Numbered from the stretch's first letter, positions 47,394 through 57,194 are shown. The stretch: DNA of 64,000 nt from Rheinheimera salexigens (GCF_001752395.1 NZ_MKEK01000001.1:1549259-1613258); one strand, 5' to 3'. The notes: generated from the sequence alone by a model not told the origin. Made by a program: numbers and translations.

Positions 47394-48401
47394 TTAAATT
47401 CCGACTTTATTTATCGAGATAACAGCTTTTTTTGTATCGTCGTTTATAAATAATTGTATACCACCACCAGAAGTATTAACTGGATTACTTGGATTTGTCC
47501 AATTATCAATAATGGGTTTTGAATGTGATTGTAATCCTTGGCTTTTTGGTACTTTAAATGAAGTTGCTTTACGTCCCTCGCCACTTAGTCCGAGTTGATT
47601 TGGTGTTTGAGTACTTAGAGGATCAAACCAGTTTCCCGGAAAACCATGTGATTTAACATACTGTGACATTTCTTCAGGGGGAGGAAAACTGATCACCTCA
47701 ACCGGTCTGGTAAAATCTATACCACCCTCTATTCCTGCTTTTTCATCCCCAATCGCATTAGCAATCTGACTTTCGGTAAAACCATTCTTCTCTAAAAAAT
47801 CTTTGGCTACTTTCTCTCTTGCATGAATGTGTAGTTTGGAATCGCCTTCACTTTTAGCAATATTAATATCATTTTTGGTTAATGATTTTAGTGAGTTATC
47901 ACTTATATCAGTCGCGGCTACCCTTACATTATGCTCTGCCCTTTTAGCTGGCGCATTGTCTACTGCTACAACACCACCACCTCTGGGTAAAGCGGGGTTC
48001 GCTACTGGTGGGGCACTACTACCACTACTGGCCACTGGCGCTAATCCACCGTCACCAATGCCAATTCCTTCCGGTTGTTGCCCCCAGCCGTCGCTTAGAG
48101 GCCAAACCCACATTTCATTATTACTAAAAATATCAATTAAGCTGTCACGGAGTTGCAGATTGGTATAACGGGATAGATCGAATTGGGAAGGGCGGGCTTG
48201 CTGGTACATTTTTGCCCAGATACTGCGTTGTTCAGTAGCGGGCTCTAAATCATGTAAAAAATAGCGTCCGTAAATGTTATCTTTAAGCTCGGTAATAGGG
48301 CTTTGGCCTAAATCAGCGTAAGCAAACAGGCAATTGCTGCATAGATAGGTTTTACCCCATTTATCTTCCAGAATAATACCATTGTAGTCTTGGTCTGGCA
48401 T
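47394..48401 (-). CDS. Polymorphic toxin with type 46 (Tse6-like) C-terminal domain
   Basis: The 335-residue protein has an N-terminal domain (1-115) with a CSNC motif at 21-24 and no signal peptide, a Gly/Pro/Ser-rich linker (116-150), a helical segment (155-220), and a C-terminal toxin domain from about 225. The C-terminal block has GNWFDPLSTQTPNQLGLSGEGRK, then GLQSHSKPIIDNWT and TSGGGIQLFIN, which resembles polymorphic toxin type 46, the NAD(P) glycohydrolase family of Tse6. No PAAR, VgrG or chaperone gene is visible nearby, so its delivery route is unknown. The immunity gene follows after one base. Confidence 0.75.
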   Translation of the reverse strand: MPDQDYNGIILEDKWGKTYLCSNCLFAYADLGQSPITELKDNIYGRYFLHDLEPATEQRSIWAKMYQQARPSQFDLSRYTNLQLRDSLIDIFSNNEMWVWPLSDGWGQQPEGIGIGDGGLAPVASSGSSAPPVANPALPRGGGVVAVDNAPAKRAEHNVRVAATDISDNSLKSLTKNDINIAKSEGDSKLHIHAREKVAKDFLEKNGFTESQIANAIGDEKAGIEGGIDFTRPVEVISFPPPEEMSQYVKSHGFPGNWFDPLSTQTPNQLGLSGEGRKATSFKVPKSQGLQSHSKPIIDNWTNPSNPVNTSGGGIQLFINDDTKKAVISINKVGI

Positions 48402-48489
48402 GCAAGTCCCTTAGAATTACTGATTTAAACAATAATTTAACATTGATAGCAATTCTTTCAATTTAGAGACTAAATGTCAACATGCTTGT

Positions 48490-48531
48490 GTTGAATGTTG
48501 AATGTTGAATGTTGAATGTTGAATGTTGATT
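48490..48531. repeat. Six-copy heptanucleotide repeat (GTTGAAT)n
   Basis: Five exact GTTGAAT units are followed by one GTTGATT. The array begins 89 bases upstream of the toxin start codon, so repeat-number change could alter its promoter spacing. Confidence 0.95.
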
Positions 48532-48633
48532 ATTAGATGCAAGCGTAGTTGCTGTCGGTTACTTTAGAGAAAGCCGCTTGCAGTATTCTGTTTAAAAGAA
48601 CACTACAAGCGGAATAGTCACTAGGAAAGGGGA

Positions 48634-49362
48634 TTAAGCAAAATACTGTGCTAAATCATCTGAACCACCGATATGTTTACCGCCAATAAATATTTGCGGC
48701 ACAGTATCGCGGCCAGAAACTGCTTTAAGACTGGTTAATGACGCTTGGCTACCCATAACAATTTCTTCAAATACTAGGCCTTTTTCGGTTAATAAGGCTT
48801 TAGCTTTAGAGCAAAACGGGCAATTAGGTTTAGTGAACATGCTAATGGCATCTTGCTTAACTTGTTTTGGGTTAACATAGCTGAGCATAGTATCGGCATC
48901 TGATACTTCAAACGGATCGCCTGGTACATCGGCTTCGATAAACATTTTGTCGATTACGCCGTCTTTTACCAGCATAGAATAACGCCAGCTACGCTTACCA
49001 AAACCTAAGTCTTTCTTTTCAACTAACATGCCCATGCCTTCGCTGAAGTCACCATTACCGTCCGGTATAAGAGTGATGTTGTTAGCTTCTTGACTATCAG
49101 CCCAGGCATTCATAACAAAAGTATCGTTAACCGAGATACACACTATGTCGTCGACACCATTTTGCTTAAATACACTGGCTAATTCGTTATAACGTGGTAA
49201 GTGAGTTGATGAACAAGTAGGGGTAAAGGCACCCGGTAAAGCAAATACTACGACTGTTTTACCTTTAAAAATATCATCGGTAGTGACAGACTGCCATTCA
49301 TCATTTTTACGTAGAGTAAAGGTGACATTAGGTACAGTTTGGCCGGTAATATCGTTAAGCAT
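48634..49362 (-). CDS. Peroxiredoxin-glutaredoxin hybrid
   Basis: The 242-residue protein joins a Prx5-type peroxiredoxin to a glutaredoxin, an enzyme that reduces peroxides with glutathione. The peroxidatic cysteine is C50 in [12 protein letters not shown]; the glutaredoxin site is CPFC at 181-184, followed by [17 protein letters not shown]. The ATG at 49362 has AAGGA nine bases upstream; an upstream in-frame ATG adds 20 foreign residues. Such hybrids are common in Haemophilus, Vibrio and relatives. OxyR control is likely for the family, but I see no clear operator. Confidence 0.95.
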   Translation of the reverse strand: MLNDITGQTVPNVTFTLRKNDEWQSVTTDDIFKGKTVVVFALPGAFTPTCSSTHLPRYNELASVFKQNGVDDIVCISVNDTFVMNAWADSQEANNITLIPDGNGDFSEGMGMLVEKKDLGFGKRSWRYSMLVKDGVIDKMFIEADVPGDPFEVSDADTMLSYVNPKQVKQDAISMFTKPNCPFCSKAKALLTEKGLVFEEIVMGSQASLTSLKAVSGRDTVPQIFIGGKHIGGSDDLAQYFA

Positions 49363-49527
49363 GATTAATTCCTTCTTTATTAAGTTGGGCTTATTATGGT
49401 GTTGTTTAAGCTTAAGCTCCAATTGTTTGTTTTCATCAGTACGATTGATAAAAACGATTAAGATTAAATAAGCTGATTATTAATAGTGTTTAACTTCATT
49501 TCATAAACGTATATTAAGCTAGAAATA

Positions 49528-50403
49528 TTAATTTACTGCTTCAAGTTTAGCTAACTTGTTTTGTTTGGCTTCGTTTTTAGCCAGCCAAATTAACGGTAAA
49601 ATAATAAAAGCAGCACCCAATGCCATACTTAAGTCGGGTATTTCATCAAACCAGACAATTCCGACAGCTACTGCGGCTAATAAGCCGGTGTATTCGGCAC
49701 TGGCCACTTTATTGGCTTCAATAGAGCGGTATACCATAACGCAGATACCAGCATAAATTAAAATAAAGCCACTAGAACCAGCCGCCGTTAGCATAGCGCT
49801 CCAATCCCAAGTTCTGCCCTCCCAAATGGCTAATGCCAAGGCTACGGGTGTGCCAACAATATTGGTTAATAATAATACTTGGAATACAGACAACTGTTTA
49901 GGTAGCTTACGAACCAAAATATTATTTAAAGCCATGGTAAGCGCCACAATAAAGGCAAAAATTGCCGCCCAAGTTATTTCGGTGGGTTTAATCACAATTA
50001 AAACGCCGATAAAGCCAAGAATAGCCGCTAGTATAGTGGTTTTAGTTAAGCGCTCTTGAAACAGCAATAGCGCTAAGGGCAGCATTAATAAAGGTGCAGC
50101 ATAAAAAATGGCATTAGCGGTCGCCAGTGGCATGCTATTGATGGCTAATACCATGAAAATGGCACCAAATAACCAAATATGGCCGCGTAAAATATGCCAT
50201 TTTAAGCCAACTAATAAATTTTCAGCACGATTAAACAGGCAAAAAGGTAATAAAATGATAATAGCGGTTAATTGACGAAAAAATACAAACTGAAATACAG
50301 CACCATCGGCAGATAAGGTTTTAATTAAGGCATCAGAAAATACGGCAACAATATTACCGATGATTAATAAGAAAATAGCGAGTCCGACAGAGTTTTTTGA
50401 CAC
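49528..50403 (-). CDS. EamA/DMT-family transporter
   Basis: The 291-residue inner-membrane protein has ten hydrophobic segments in two EamA repeats (start near FSDALIKTLSADGAVFQFVFFRQL and WAAIFAFIVALTMALNNILVRKL). The family exports amino acids and other metabolites. It is divergent from a LysR-type regulator 190 bases away, which probably controls it; substrate is unknown. Confidence 0.88.
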   Translation of the reverse strand: MSKNSVGLAIFLLIIGNIVAVFSDALIKTLSADGAVFQFVFFRQLTAIIILLPFCLFNRAENLLVGLKWHILRGHIWLFGAIFMVLAINSMPLATANAIFYAAPLLMLPLALLLFQERLTKTTILAAILGFIGVLIVIKPTEITWAAIFAFIVALTMALNNILVRKLPKQLSVFQVLLLTNIVGTPVALALAIWEGRTWDWSAMLTAAGSSGFILIYAGICVMVYRSIEANKVASAEYTGLLAAVAVGIVWFDEIPDLSMALGAAFIILPLIWLAKNEAKQNKLAKLEAVN

Positions 50404-50592
50404 TGATAATCCTTATTGCTTAGTTCTAATTATGTGAAGCAGTAATGCCTTTGCGACGGAATAACCGCTAAAGCATTAATGATAGGGAGGTCATAAATTG
50501 TTAATCCAGACAGGATTAGTTGTTAAATTATAGGGTAAGGCTATGCATGATGTATAATGATTAAAATTATTTAAGTATGAGATAAACTAATA

Positions 50593-51486
50593 ATGAAGTT
50601 GCCGCCATTACGAGCGCTACAGTATTTTGAAGCCGTAGCACGCTTAAATAGTTTTTCGGTTGCGGCTAAGCAATTACATGTTAGCCAAAGTGCTGTTAGC
50701 CATCAGGTAAAGTTGTTAGAGCAATATTTAGGTGCTGATTTATTTATTCGCCAAGGCCGTAGTTTTACTTTAACGCCAGTAGGAGAGCGCTATTATGCCG
50801 AAATCAGTACCGCGTTAGATAAAGTCGCGCACGCCAGTCAATTAGTGCGGCATGGTAAATCTGGCAGTATCAAGTTAGCCCTATATAGTTCTTTAGCCGT
50901 TAAATGGCTGATCCCCAAGCTTGAAGACTTTCGGCAACAATATCCTGATATAAGTTTAAGTTTACATATGGTGACGGATGATCCTGATTTTCATGACCAT
51001 ACTACAGATTGTTTTATTACTATTGATCCGCCACAACAAGACGCCGTACGTCAGTTTTTATTTACTGAAAAGCTATTTCCCGCTTGTAGTCAAAAACTGT
51101 GGCAGCAAATTAAGCAGCAACAATTACCCGAAGCATTATGGCAATTTCCGTTGTTATCAGTGCAATATGCTAAACAACAACAGCTAGGTGATGACTGGCG
51201 CTTATGGTGTCAGCGCGGAGGATTTACGTTGCCTGAGCAAGCTAAATTTAGCCACTTTAGTCATGTGTTACTTGCGGTTGAGGCTGCACGTTATAATTTG
51301 GGTATTACCTTAATTGATAACTTTATTTTAAGTGCTCAAGATCAAGGCCAAGGCTTAGTGCGTATACCTATGCATGAATTGATAACCGGTGACGATTTTT
51401 ATTTTGTTTATCGGCAAAGCGCAGCCAATCAAAGCGATATGATAAATTTAGGCCGTTGGCTTAAGCAGCAATGTAGCTTTAGTTAG
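50593..51486 (+). CDS. LysR-type regulator, GcvA-like
   Basis: The protein has an N-terminal winged helix (LPPLRALQYFEAVARLNSFSVAAKQLHVSQSAVSHQVKLLEQ) of the GcvA/AmpR subgroup and a C-terminal effector-binding domain from about residue 92. It is divergent from the EamA transporter gene, the typical layout for a regulator and its target. The effector cannot be told. Confidence 0.9.
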   Translation: MKLPPLRALQYFEAVARLNSFSVAAKQLHVSQSAVSHQVKLLEQYLGADLFIRQGRSFTLTPVGERYYAEISTALDKVAHASQLVRHGKSGSIKLALYSSLAVKWLIPKLEDFRQQYPDISLSLHMVTDDPDFHDHTTDCFITIDPPQQDAVRQFLFTEKLFPACSQKLWQQIKQQQLPEALWQFPLLSVQYAKQQQLGDDWRLWCQRGGFTLPEQAKFSHFSHVLLAVEAARYNLGITLIDNFILSAQDQGQGLVRIPMHELITGDDFYFVYRQSAANQSDMINLGRWLKQQCSFS

Positions 51487-51509
51487 TGTAGGTTTATGCT
51501 TAATAATTA

Positions 51510-52127
51510 TCACGGCAGCTTTTCAATCTTAATATCACCACTAGTACGTTGCTTTAAATCGACAATAAGTGCATCAACGTCGCCAACAGGTAGACGAATA
51601 GATAAGGTAACTGATTCAGTGTAATCACTGTCCAGCCGGCTAATGTTGGCGTTGTGCAATAAAGCATCTATCGTTGCTGATTGGCTATAAGCATAGTGTA
51701 GTTTAAGAGTACAAGTAGGCGAGACTTGTTGTAATGCTAACTGGCTAATAACCTGTTTAGTACTGTCAGCATAAGCCCTGGCTAAACCTCCGGTTCCCAG
51801 CTTTACACCACCGAAAAACCGTGTGACTACGACACAAATATCTCCTATCTTTTGGCCATGTAATACTTGATACATAGGTTTACCAGCTGTGCCGGCGGGC
51901 TCACCATCGTCGTTATAGCCAAACTGTTGAGACAGAGCAGGGGCGCCAATGATATAAGCACTACAATGATGATGCGCTGACGGGGTTAATATTTTATGTT
52001 GTTGAATAAACTGACGCGCGGCTAATTCAGTACTAACGGGGAGTGCACTGGCAATAAAGCGGCTTTTTTTAATTTCCAAACTGATTTCGGCTGCAGCAAG
52101 CGGCTGAAAATAGACGGCATCTGACAC
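51510..52127 (-). CDS. yigZ: YigZ/IMPACT family protein
   Basis: The 205-residue protein has the IMPACT signature DDGEPAGTAGKPMYQVL (residues about 77-93) and VVVTRFFGGVKLGTGGLARAY (about 104-125). The N-terminal domain may bind RNA or ribosomes; the bacterial role is uncertain. It converges with the LysR gene and is separated by 23 bases. Confidence 0.93.
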   Translation of the reverse strand: MSDAVYFQPLAAAEISLEIKKSRFIASALPVSTELAARQFIQQHKILTPSAHHHCSAYIIGAPALSQQFGYNDDGEPAGTAGKPMYQVLHGQKIGDICVVVTRFFGGVKLGTGGLARAYADSTKQVISQLALQQVSPTCTLKLHYAYSQSATIDALLHNANISRLDSDYTESVTLSIRLPVGDVDALIVDLKQRTSGDIKIEKLP

Positions 52128-52294
52128 GGTACTGAGTTCCTTTTAACGCTTTACCATAGACCTAGTAAAATGGAAGATTATATAAACTGTAAGCAGCCTA
52201 ACTTAGATTAGCCTTAACTGGTAGAATTTCATTATAACCTGCAAGCAGCCTAGGGCATAATAGAGAACATATTAACTATTTTTTGGATTAAGCT

Positions 52295-53191
52295 TTGAAT
52301 AAGCATTTGTTATTGCCAATACTGGCAGTATTGTTTTGGGCGGGTAACACCATCGTCAATAAATTAGCGGTAGGTGTGATCTTTCCAGCTGAAATTGGCT
52401 TTTATCGTTGGTTATTTGCCGCAATAGTCTTAACTCCTTTTATGTGTAAACCCTGTATAACGGCTTGGCCCATTATTAAAGCGCACCTAGGCAAAATATT
52501 TATACTCGGTTTATTTGGTATGGCCATATTTCAAAGCTTAGCTTATTTTGCAGCAGTAAAAACCTCGGCTAATAATATGGGTATCGTATTATCGTTAATG
52601 CCAATGATGTCGCTATGTCTAGCCATTATGGCGTTAGGCCAACGTTTAACTTGGGGCGCATTATTAGGCGCGGCTTTTTCATTTGTCGGTGTGTTGTATG
52701 TGGTAAGTGCCGGCAATATTAGCCAGCTTAGCAGCCAAGGCATGAATGTTGGCGATAGCATGATGCTAGTGGCGGTATTTGCTTATGCTTGTTACAGCAC
52801 CCTATTAAAAAAATGGCAAATACCACTAGCTGCTATGCCGTTATTATACCTGCAGGTAGTAGTCGCTGTTGTGGTGCTATTTCCACTTTTTTATGTGTCA
52901 CCAAAAGCGGGTTTAACTGCCGAAAATCTGCCTCTTATTGCCTATGCTTGTGTATTTGCTTCTATTGCTGCACCGTTAGCTTGGATGACAGGTATAAAGC
53001 ATTTAGGACCGAGTCGGACATCTATATTCTTTAATGCTATGCCCGTTATTACCGCAGTGATAGCAGCGATAGTATTAGGGGAAAGTTTGGCGATGTATCA
53101 TATTGTTGGAGGAGGGCTGACATTATTTGGCGTGCTGTTATCCGAGCAGGTTAAGCAGCCGGTGACTTGGCCAGTGTTATATAAAGCTTAG
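52295..53191 (+). CDS. EamA/DMT-family transporter
   Basis: The 298-residue protein starts with TTG (the frame's first family-like residue is MNKHLLLPILAVLFWAGNTIVNK) and has ten hydrophobic segments in two EamA repeats. The substrate is unknown. It resembles the other EamA protein only as a family member. TTTTGGATTAAGC offers a weak ribosome site. Confidence 0.88.
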   Translation: MNKHLLLPILAVLFWAGNTIVNKLAVGVIFPAEIGFYRWLFAAIVLTPFMCKPCITAWPIIKAHLGKIFILGLFGMAIFQSLAYFAAVKTSANNMGIVLSLMPMMSLCLAIMALGQRLTWGALLGAAFSFVGVLYVVSAGNISQLSSQGMNVGDSMMLVAVFAYACYSTLLKKWQIPLAAMPLLYLQVVVAVVVLFPLFYVSPKAGLTAENLPLIAYACVFASIAAPLAWMTGIKHLGPSRTSIFFNAMPVITAVIAAIVLGESLAMYHIVGGGLTLFGVLLSEQVKQPVTWPVLYKA

Positions 53192-53294
53192 CTAAGCGCT
53201 TAAGCGCACAGTCTAAACCTTCAGTCTTAACTCTCAATCTAAACTCTTAATAAATCTAAAACTGTTATTTAAACGGAACTACAGATTAACGATT

Positions 53295-53325
53295 AAACAA
53301 GCTGCCATCCTTGGCGGGCTTGTTT
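53295..53325. terminator. Terminator after the small symporter companion gene
   Basis: AAACAAGC/GCTTGTTT with an inner GCC/GGC forms an interrupted stem with A- and T-rich flanks, between the EamA gene and the small companion gene. It can serve both convergent genes. Confidence 0.65.
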
Positions 53326-53332
53326 AGGCTGC

Positions 53333-53464
53333 TTAAACTAAAGATTTACCTTCTTTATTGGCATTCTTAATATCTATAATTAAAGCACCGCATAAAGTAA
53401 AAAACACTAAACTGGCTATTACCGGCCAAACTAAAACATAAGCGGTAAGCATTAATGCTGACAT
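53333..53464 (-). CDS. Small companion protein of an SSS transporter
   Basis: A 43-codon frame begins MSALMLTAYVLVWPVIASLV, has one hydrophobic segment (about residues 5-31), and ends KNANKEGKSLV. GGAG lies nine bases before its ATG. It follows the SSS symporter stop by 12 bases on the same strand. This matches the short proteins annotated as putative transporter small subunits that follow certain sodium:solute symporters. It is too short for ordinary gene finding and easily missed. Confidence 0.78.
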   Translation of the reverse strand: MSALMLTAYVLVWPVIASLVFFTLCGALIIDIKNANKEGKSLV

Positions 53465-53476
53465 ACTTAATTCTCC

Positions 53477-55108
53477 TTAAACGTATTTTTCTTCATGGAA
53501 TTCAACAACCCGTTTATCGATATTATCAAAATCGAAATCCGGTTTTTTGCTGAGTAAAGTAATAACAGTACAAAGCAAAGCGCTTGCACCGTAGGCGGTA
53601 AGTGAGCTTAACAACACAATATAGTCGCGTAAGAAACCAACGGTATAAAAGACCAGAACGAATGCGACAATTGTACCTAAGACTAAACCCACTTTGCGGC
53701 CAAAGAAGCCGAAGCTCATAAGACCAATTACGACAGCACCGCCCAGCGCTGCCAACACTTCAAAGGCAATAGCAGTAACACCACTAATTGCGACAATTTC
53801 AAACCGTACTAGTACAAACAACAGAAATGCCACGGCAACAGAAGCCGTAAAGGCAGTGTTGGTGACTCGGGGCCAATATAAGCTGGATATAACTGGGAAT
53901 ACGATAGCGCCCCATAACGCCCCGACAAAAATAAGCATAGATAAAATATCTAATTTTAAACTTGCAAATATAACGCCTAACGTCGTCGCAATGACCATAG
54001 TGGAACGGCCAACCCAGAGCATGGTTTTAGGGTTGGGCTTGTTTTTGCTTAAATGCTTGCCATACACGTCAGTCATAATAATCGCGGATAGTGCCGATAA
54101 ATCTGAATCAGCAGTCGAAGATAGGGAGCCAATCACCATTACAAATAACAATACCACCATCACTGGCGGTAAGTAAGTTGCCGCCATTTGTGGAATTAAG
54201 TTATTCATATCACCATCAATAGGCGTAACTCCAGCCAGTAACGCTAATAACCCCAGCATGCCTAAACCGATAACTATAGAGCCATAACCAATAGTAGCGG
54301 TAATAAAACTAGGCTTAATTAAATCTTCACGTACAGCAAATAAACGCTGAGCAATAGTTTGGTTACCAATGGCATAAGCTAACACGGCAACAAAAAATGG
54401 CGCACCTTGCTCTAAAATTGCTGTAGGGGAGTAAAAGCTGGCTTGCTCAGGTGTTAGGTTTTGCATGCCTTGCTCGAACAGTTCAGGGCCACCTAATTGG
54501 AAAAAAATCATCGGGATAATGACAACGGCTGCCACAATCATGGCCACTAGTTGACCAAAGTCGGTAAAGACTGAAGAGCGAAAGCCTGACCAGAAGGTAT
54601 ACGTTAAGACACCGGCACCGGCTATAAGCACCCCTTGGCTAAAGGTAAGAGGAGATAAAATATCTACTAAGGCACCCGCAGCGGTAAAGTTAACCATTAA
54701 GCTAATTAAGCTACCGATAATATTAGAGCCGGCCAGAATCATTTGGCTCGAGGTACCATGACGCGCGTGCATAATCTCGGCGAGGGTATGAGCATTAGGG
54801 GCTAATTTACGAAAACGACGACCGAAAGGATAAATGAACAGAATCATTAATGCGCCCCAAAAACCATAATGGATAGCGCCGGATAAACCATATTGATAAC
54901 CAGAACTGGCGGCGGCATAAAAAGAAGCGGCCCAAATCCAGGTTGCGGTCATACTTGCTGCTGACATACTAAAACCAACAGAACCGTTGGAAACCATATA
55001 ACCGTCAGCGTTTTCTTGTTTTTTGCCTATGCTTAAGGTTAAAAGAAAAGTGAGCCCATAAAATCCAAATAGGATTAACAGCGCACTGGTAGTACTAAAT
55101 TGAAACAT
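53477..55108 (-). CDS. Sodium:solute symporter (SSS family)
   Basis: The 543-residue inner-membrane protein has about thirteen membrane segments, with the SSS core motifs MTATWIWAASFYAAASSGYQYGLSGAIHY, LVMFTAAGALVDIL-like stretches and IGSLSSTADSDLSALSAIIMTDVYGK (sodium-site region). The substrate is not evident; small organic acids, nucleosides or urea are all used in the family. It is followed by a 43-residue companion gene, probably its small subunit. No regulator is adjacent. Confidence 0.9.
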   Translation of the reverse strand: MFQFSTTSALLILFGFYGLTFLLTLSIGKKQENADGYMVSNGSVGFSMSAASMTATWIWAASFYAAASSGYQYGLSGAIHYGFWGALMILFIYPFGRRFRKLAPNAHTLAEIMHARHGTSSQMILAGSNIIGSLISLMVNFTAAGALVDILSPLTFSQGVLIAGAGVLTYTFWSGFRSSVFTDFGQLVAMIVAAVVIIPMIFFQLGGPELFEQGMQNLTPEQASFYSPTAILEQGAPFFVAVLAYAIGNQTIAQRLFAVREDLIKPSFITATIGYGSIVIGLGMLGLLALLAGVTPIDGDMNNLIPQMAATYLPPVMVVLLFVMVIGSLSSTADSDLSALSAIIMTDVYGKHLSKNKPNPKTMLWVGRSTMVIATTLGVIFASLKLDILSMLIFVGALWGAIVFPVISSLYWPRVTNTAFTASVAVAFLLFVLVRFEIVAISGVTAIAFEVLAALGGAVVIGLMSFGFFGRKVGLVLGTIVAFVLVFYTVGFLRDYIVLLSSLTAYGASALLCTVITLLSKKPDFDFDNIDKRVVEFHEEKYV

Positions 55109-55420
55109 GTCTACTCCTAAACTGCCGCTAAGCCCAAGCAGGACCTTTGTTGCATGCGACGGTGTTGCGCAGCGCCAATGAATAAATACCTAAATACGTA
55201 TGCATTGGCACTAAAGATTAACTGTCGAGAGCGAATGTGTACGGTTAAAAAGACCGTAACACTGTGGATGCAAGCTTAAACTGACAGCAATAAGCCGGAC
55301 GAACCGGAAGATAATGTTACCCGCGATAAGATGCGATAGCTTAACGCGGCGGCAATGATAACATTAATAGACAAAAACAACCAAAGTACTGAAAATATTC
55401 AATTTTAAATCGTAAAAACA

Positions 55421-55449
55421 ATAATGCCGGGTTAATTTCCCGGCATTAT
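55421..55449 (-). terminator. Terminator of rnk
   Basis: A perfect 11-bp stem (ATAATGCCGGG/CCCGGCATTAT) with a seven-base loop begins three bases after the rnk stop and is followed on the minus strand by a T run. Confidence 0.85.
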
Positions 55450-55451
55450 CG

Positions 55452-55856
55452 TTAGCGGTGGAAGATTCCTTCGCGCTCTGGCTGATACAGCACTTCGTCG
55501 ATAGTGATGGTTGACATGTCACCATTTGGTAAAGGCCAGTTAATGGTATCACCGGTTTTTAAACCCAGTAATGCGCTGCCAACAGGAGCCAGTACTGAAA
55601 TGGTTGTACCCGTTTTGTCGATATCTTTTGGGTAAACTAAAGTAAGGCTACTGCTTTTACCATTACCCCAAGAGAAACGAACGGTTGAATTCATACTAAC
55701 AACATTATTGGCAAGTTCTTGTGGCTCGACAATATTCGCGCGGTCAAGTTCTTTACTAAGTGTATCAACGCCTACTGCATCGGCAGGCAAGCTATCTAGT
55801 AATTTTTCTAACCGATCAAAATCGGTAGTAGAAATGGTTAATTCTGGTGTAGACAT
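55452..55856 (-). CDS. rnk: Nucleoside diphosphate kinase regulator Rnk
   Basis: The 134-residue protein has the short N-terminal coiled coil and C-terminal FKBP-like domain of the Rnk/GreA-C family: NNVVSMNSTVRFSWGNG, then SVLAPVGSALLGLKTGDTINWPLPNG. Rnk binds RNA polymerase near the secondary channel and affects nucleotide pools. TAGGAGCTTATT precedes the ATG. Confidence 0.93.
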   Translation of the reverse strand: MSTPELTISTTDFDRLEKLLDSLPADAVGVDTLSKELDRANIVEPQELANNVVSMNSTVRFSWGNGKSSSLTLVYPKDIDKTGTTISVLAPVGSALLGLKTGDTINWPLPNGDMSTITIDEVLYQPEREGIFHR

Positions 55857-56391
55857 AATAAGCTCCTATAGCACCACTTCGAGGCTAACGCTTTAAGTTA
55901 GTGCAACGAGTTAGTACAGATAATTTTGGGGTGATGAGTTATTCATCGGATTCTTTATTAAGTGATATTTTTTATTTAGTGATGTTAAGTGTTTTTAATT
56001 AAGCAGGGTAATTATAAAACAGCACTCAGCCGGCTTCGCCCATAGCGAAACCGGCCAAAATATGGCAGGCAGGATTGACATCAATGGGGCTATAAGTTTT
56101 AACACTTTTGGCACAAAATGTAATAAAGGTATGCATGAAGCTACCATAATGTATTCACTGCTAAAGTGCAATATGGTTCAGCTGCTAGGGAGTAGATAAA
56201 CCGTGGCAGCAGGTTAACCGCTAAAGTTCTACTTAAAGCTTGGGATATTAACCAGTGATATAGCTCAGTTATAACAATTTATAATACTAAAGCGTTATGG
56301 CGCATTTGGTCTTAGCTGCCAAGGTTATTTGTTACTAAAGTATGAGTTTAAACAACAAGACCCAAGTATTGATCTAAGCGGAGCGAAATTA
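55857..56391. other. Gene-free stretch between rnk and lipase
   Basis: No gene is supported in this AT-rich region. It contains AGCTCAGT and other scattered short words but no convincing RNA or repeat, and presumably the lipase promoter. Confidence 0.5.
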
Positions 56392-57096
56392 ATGATAACA
56401 ATAAAACGCAAACTTCAATTTTTACTATTACTTTGTATTTCCGTCGTCGCCAACTACGCTGCTGCTGCTTGTGTCGATGCCGTCGTGTTGGTGCATGGCA
56501 ATACCGCTACACCTAGTAGCTGGGATAACACTTACAATTATTTATTAAACAAAGGCTATACGTCGGCAGATATTTATCGGCCTAACTGGGGCTCTAAGTC
56601 TTGTGCTGCCTGTAACGACCATAGTGGTTCAGAAGAAACTCCGGTGCGCCAAGCCATTAGCAATGCCATAGCTAATTCATGTACCGGTAAAATTGATGTT
56701 ATAGGCCACTCTATGGGCGCGACGCTAGCGGCTCAGCAGATAGATAAATTAGCAGTGTCTTCTTATGTTGATAGTTTTGTGGGAATTGCTGGCGCCTTTA
56801 GAGGCTTAAAAAGCTGTGGTGTGTATCCCTATAACGTTTGGTCATCCACTTGTGGCAGTGCTGGCTTGTCGGTGTCTAGCCCTTTTTTAGACGGCTTATA
56901 TGGTACTTATTTAGCGACACGAGTGTACTCAATTAAAAGTTATAGCGACCAAATAATTTGCTCAACCGGAAACTGTTATGTGTATGGCGTGCATAGCAGT
57001 AGAATTTGGAACGAGAATGCCACTTACAATTATAGCTTGGGTCATTTTGGATTGCAGACCGATACAGCAGCGCAACAATATCAGTTAATTAAGTAG
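56392..57096 (+). CDS. Secreted lipase/esterase, alpha/beta hydrolase
   Basis: The 234-residue protein has a signal peptide cleaved near AAA-CVD (residue 26). The oxyanion region is VVLVHGNTATPSSWD and the nucleophile elbow is GHSMG with S107. It contains paired cysteines (C67, C71, C74 area and others) that suggest disulfides outside the cytoplasm. The pattern resembles the EstA/lipase class 2 proteins of Bacillus and marine bacteria. The ATG at 56392 with GGAG nine bases upstream is chosen over a TTG/ATG 21 codons earlier. Confidence 0.85.
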   Translation: MITIKRKLQFLLLLCISVVANYAAAACVDAVVLVHGNTATPSSWDNTYNYLLNKGYTSADIYRPNWGSKSCAACNDHSGSEETPVRQAISNAIANSCTGKIDVIGHSMGATLAAQQIDKLAVSSYVDSFVGIAGAFRGLKSCGVYPYNVWSSTCGSAGLSVSSPFLDGLYGTYLATRVYSIKSYSDQIICSTGNCYVYGVHSSRIWNENATYNYSLGHFGLQTDTAAQQYQLIK

Positions 57097-57194
57097 CGCT
57101 ATTAAATTTTCTAAACATTGAGTTAAGCAACATAAGTAAGCAATATGAAGTTAGTAATAAAGACAGAATAAAAAATACAGGTAGTGATATAGAT

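Noticed and set aside
48490..48531. Heptanucleotide array as a CRISPR or attachment site
   Set aside because: Units are only seven bases with no spacers and no integrase is nearby.
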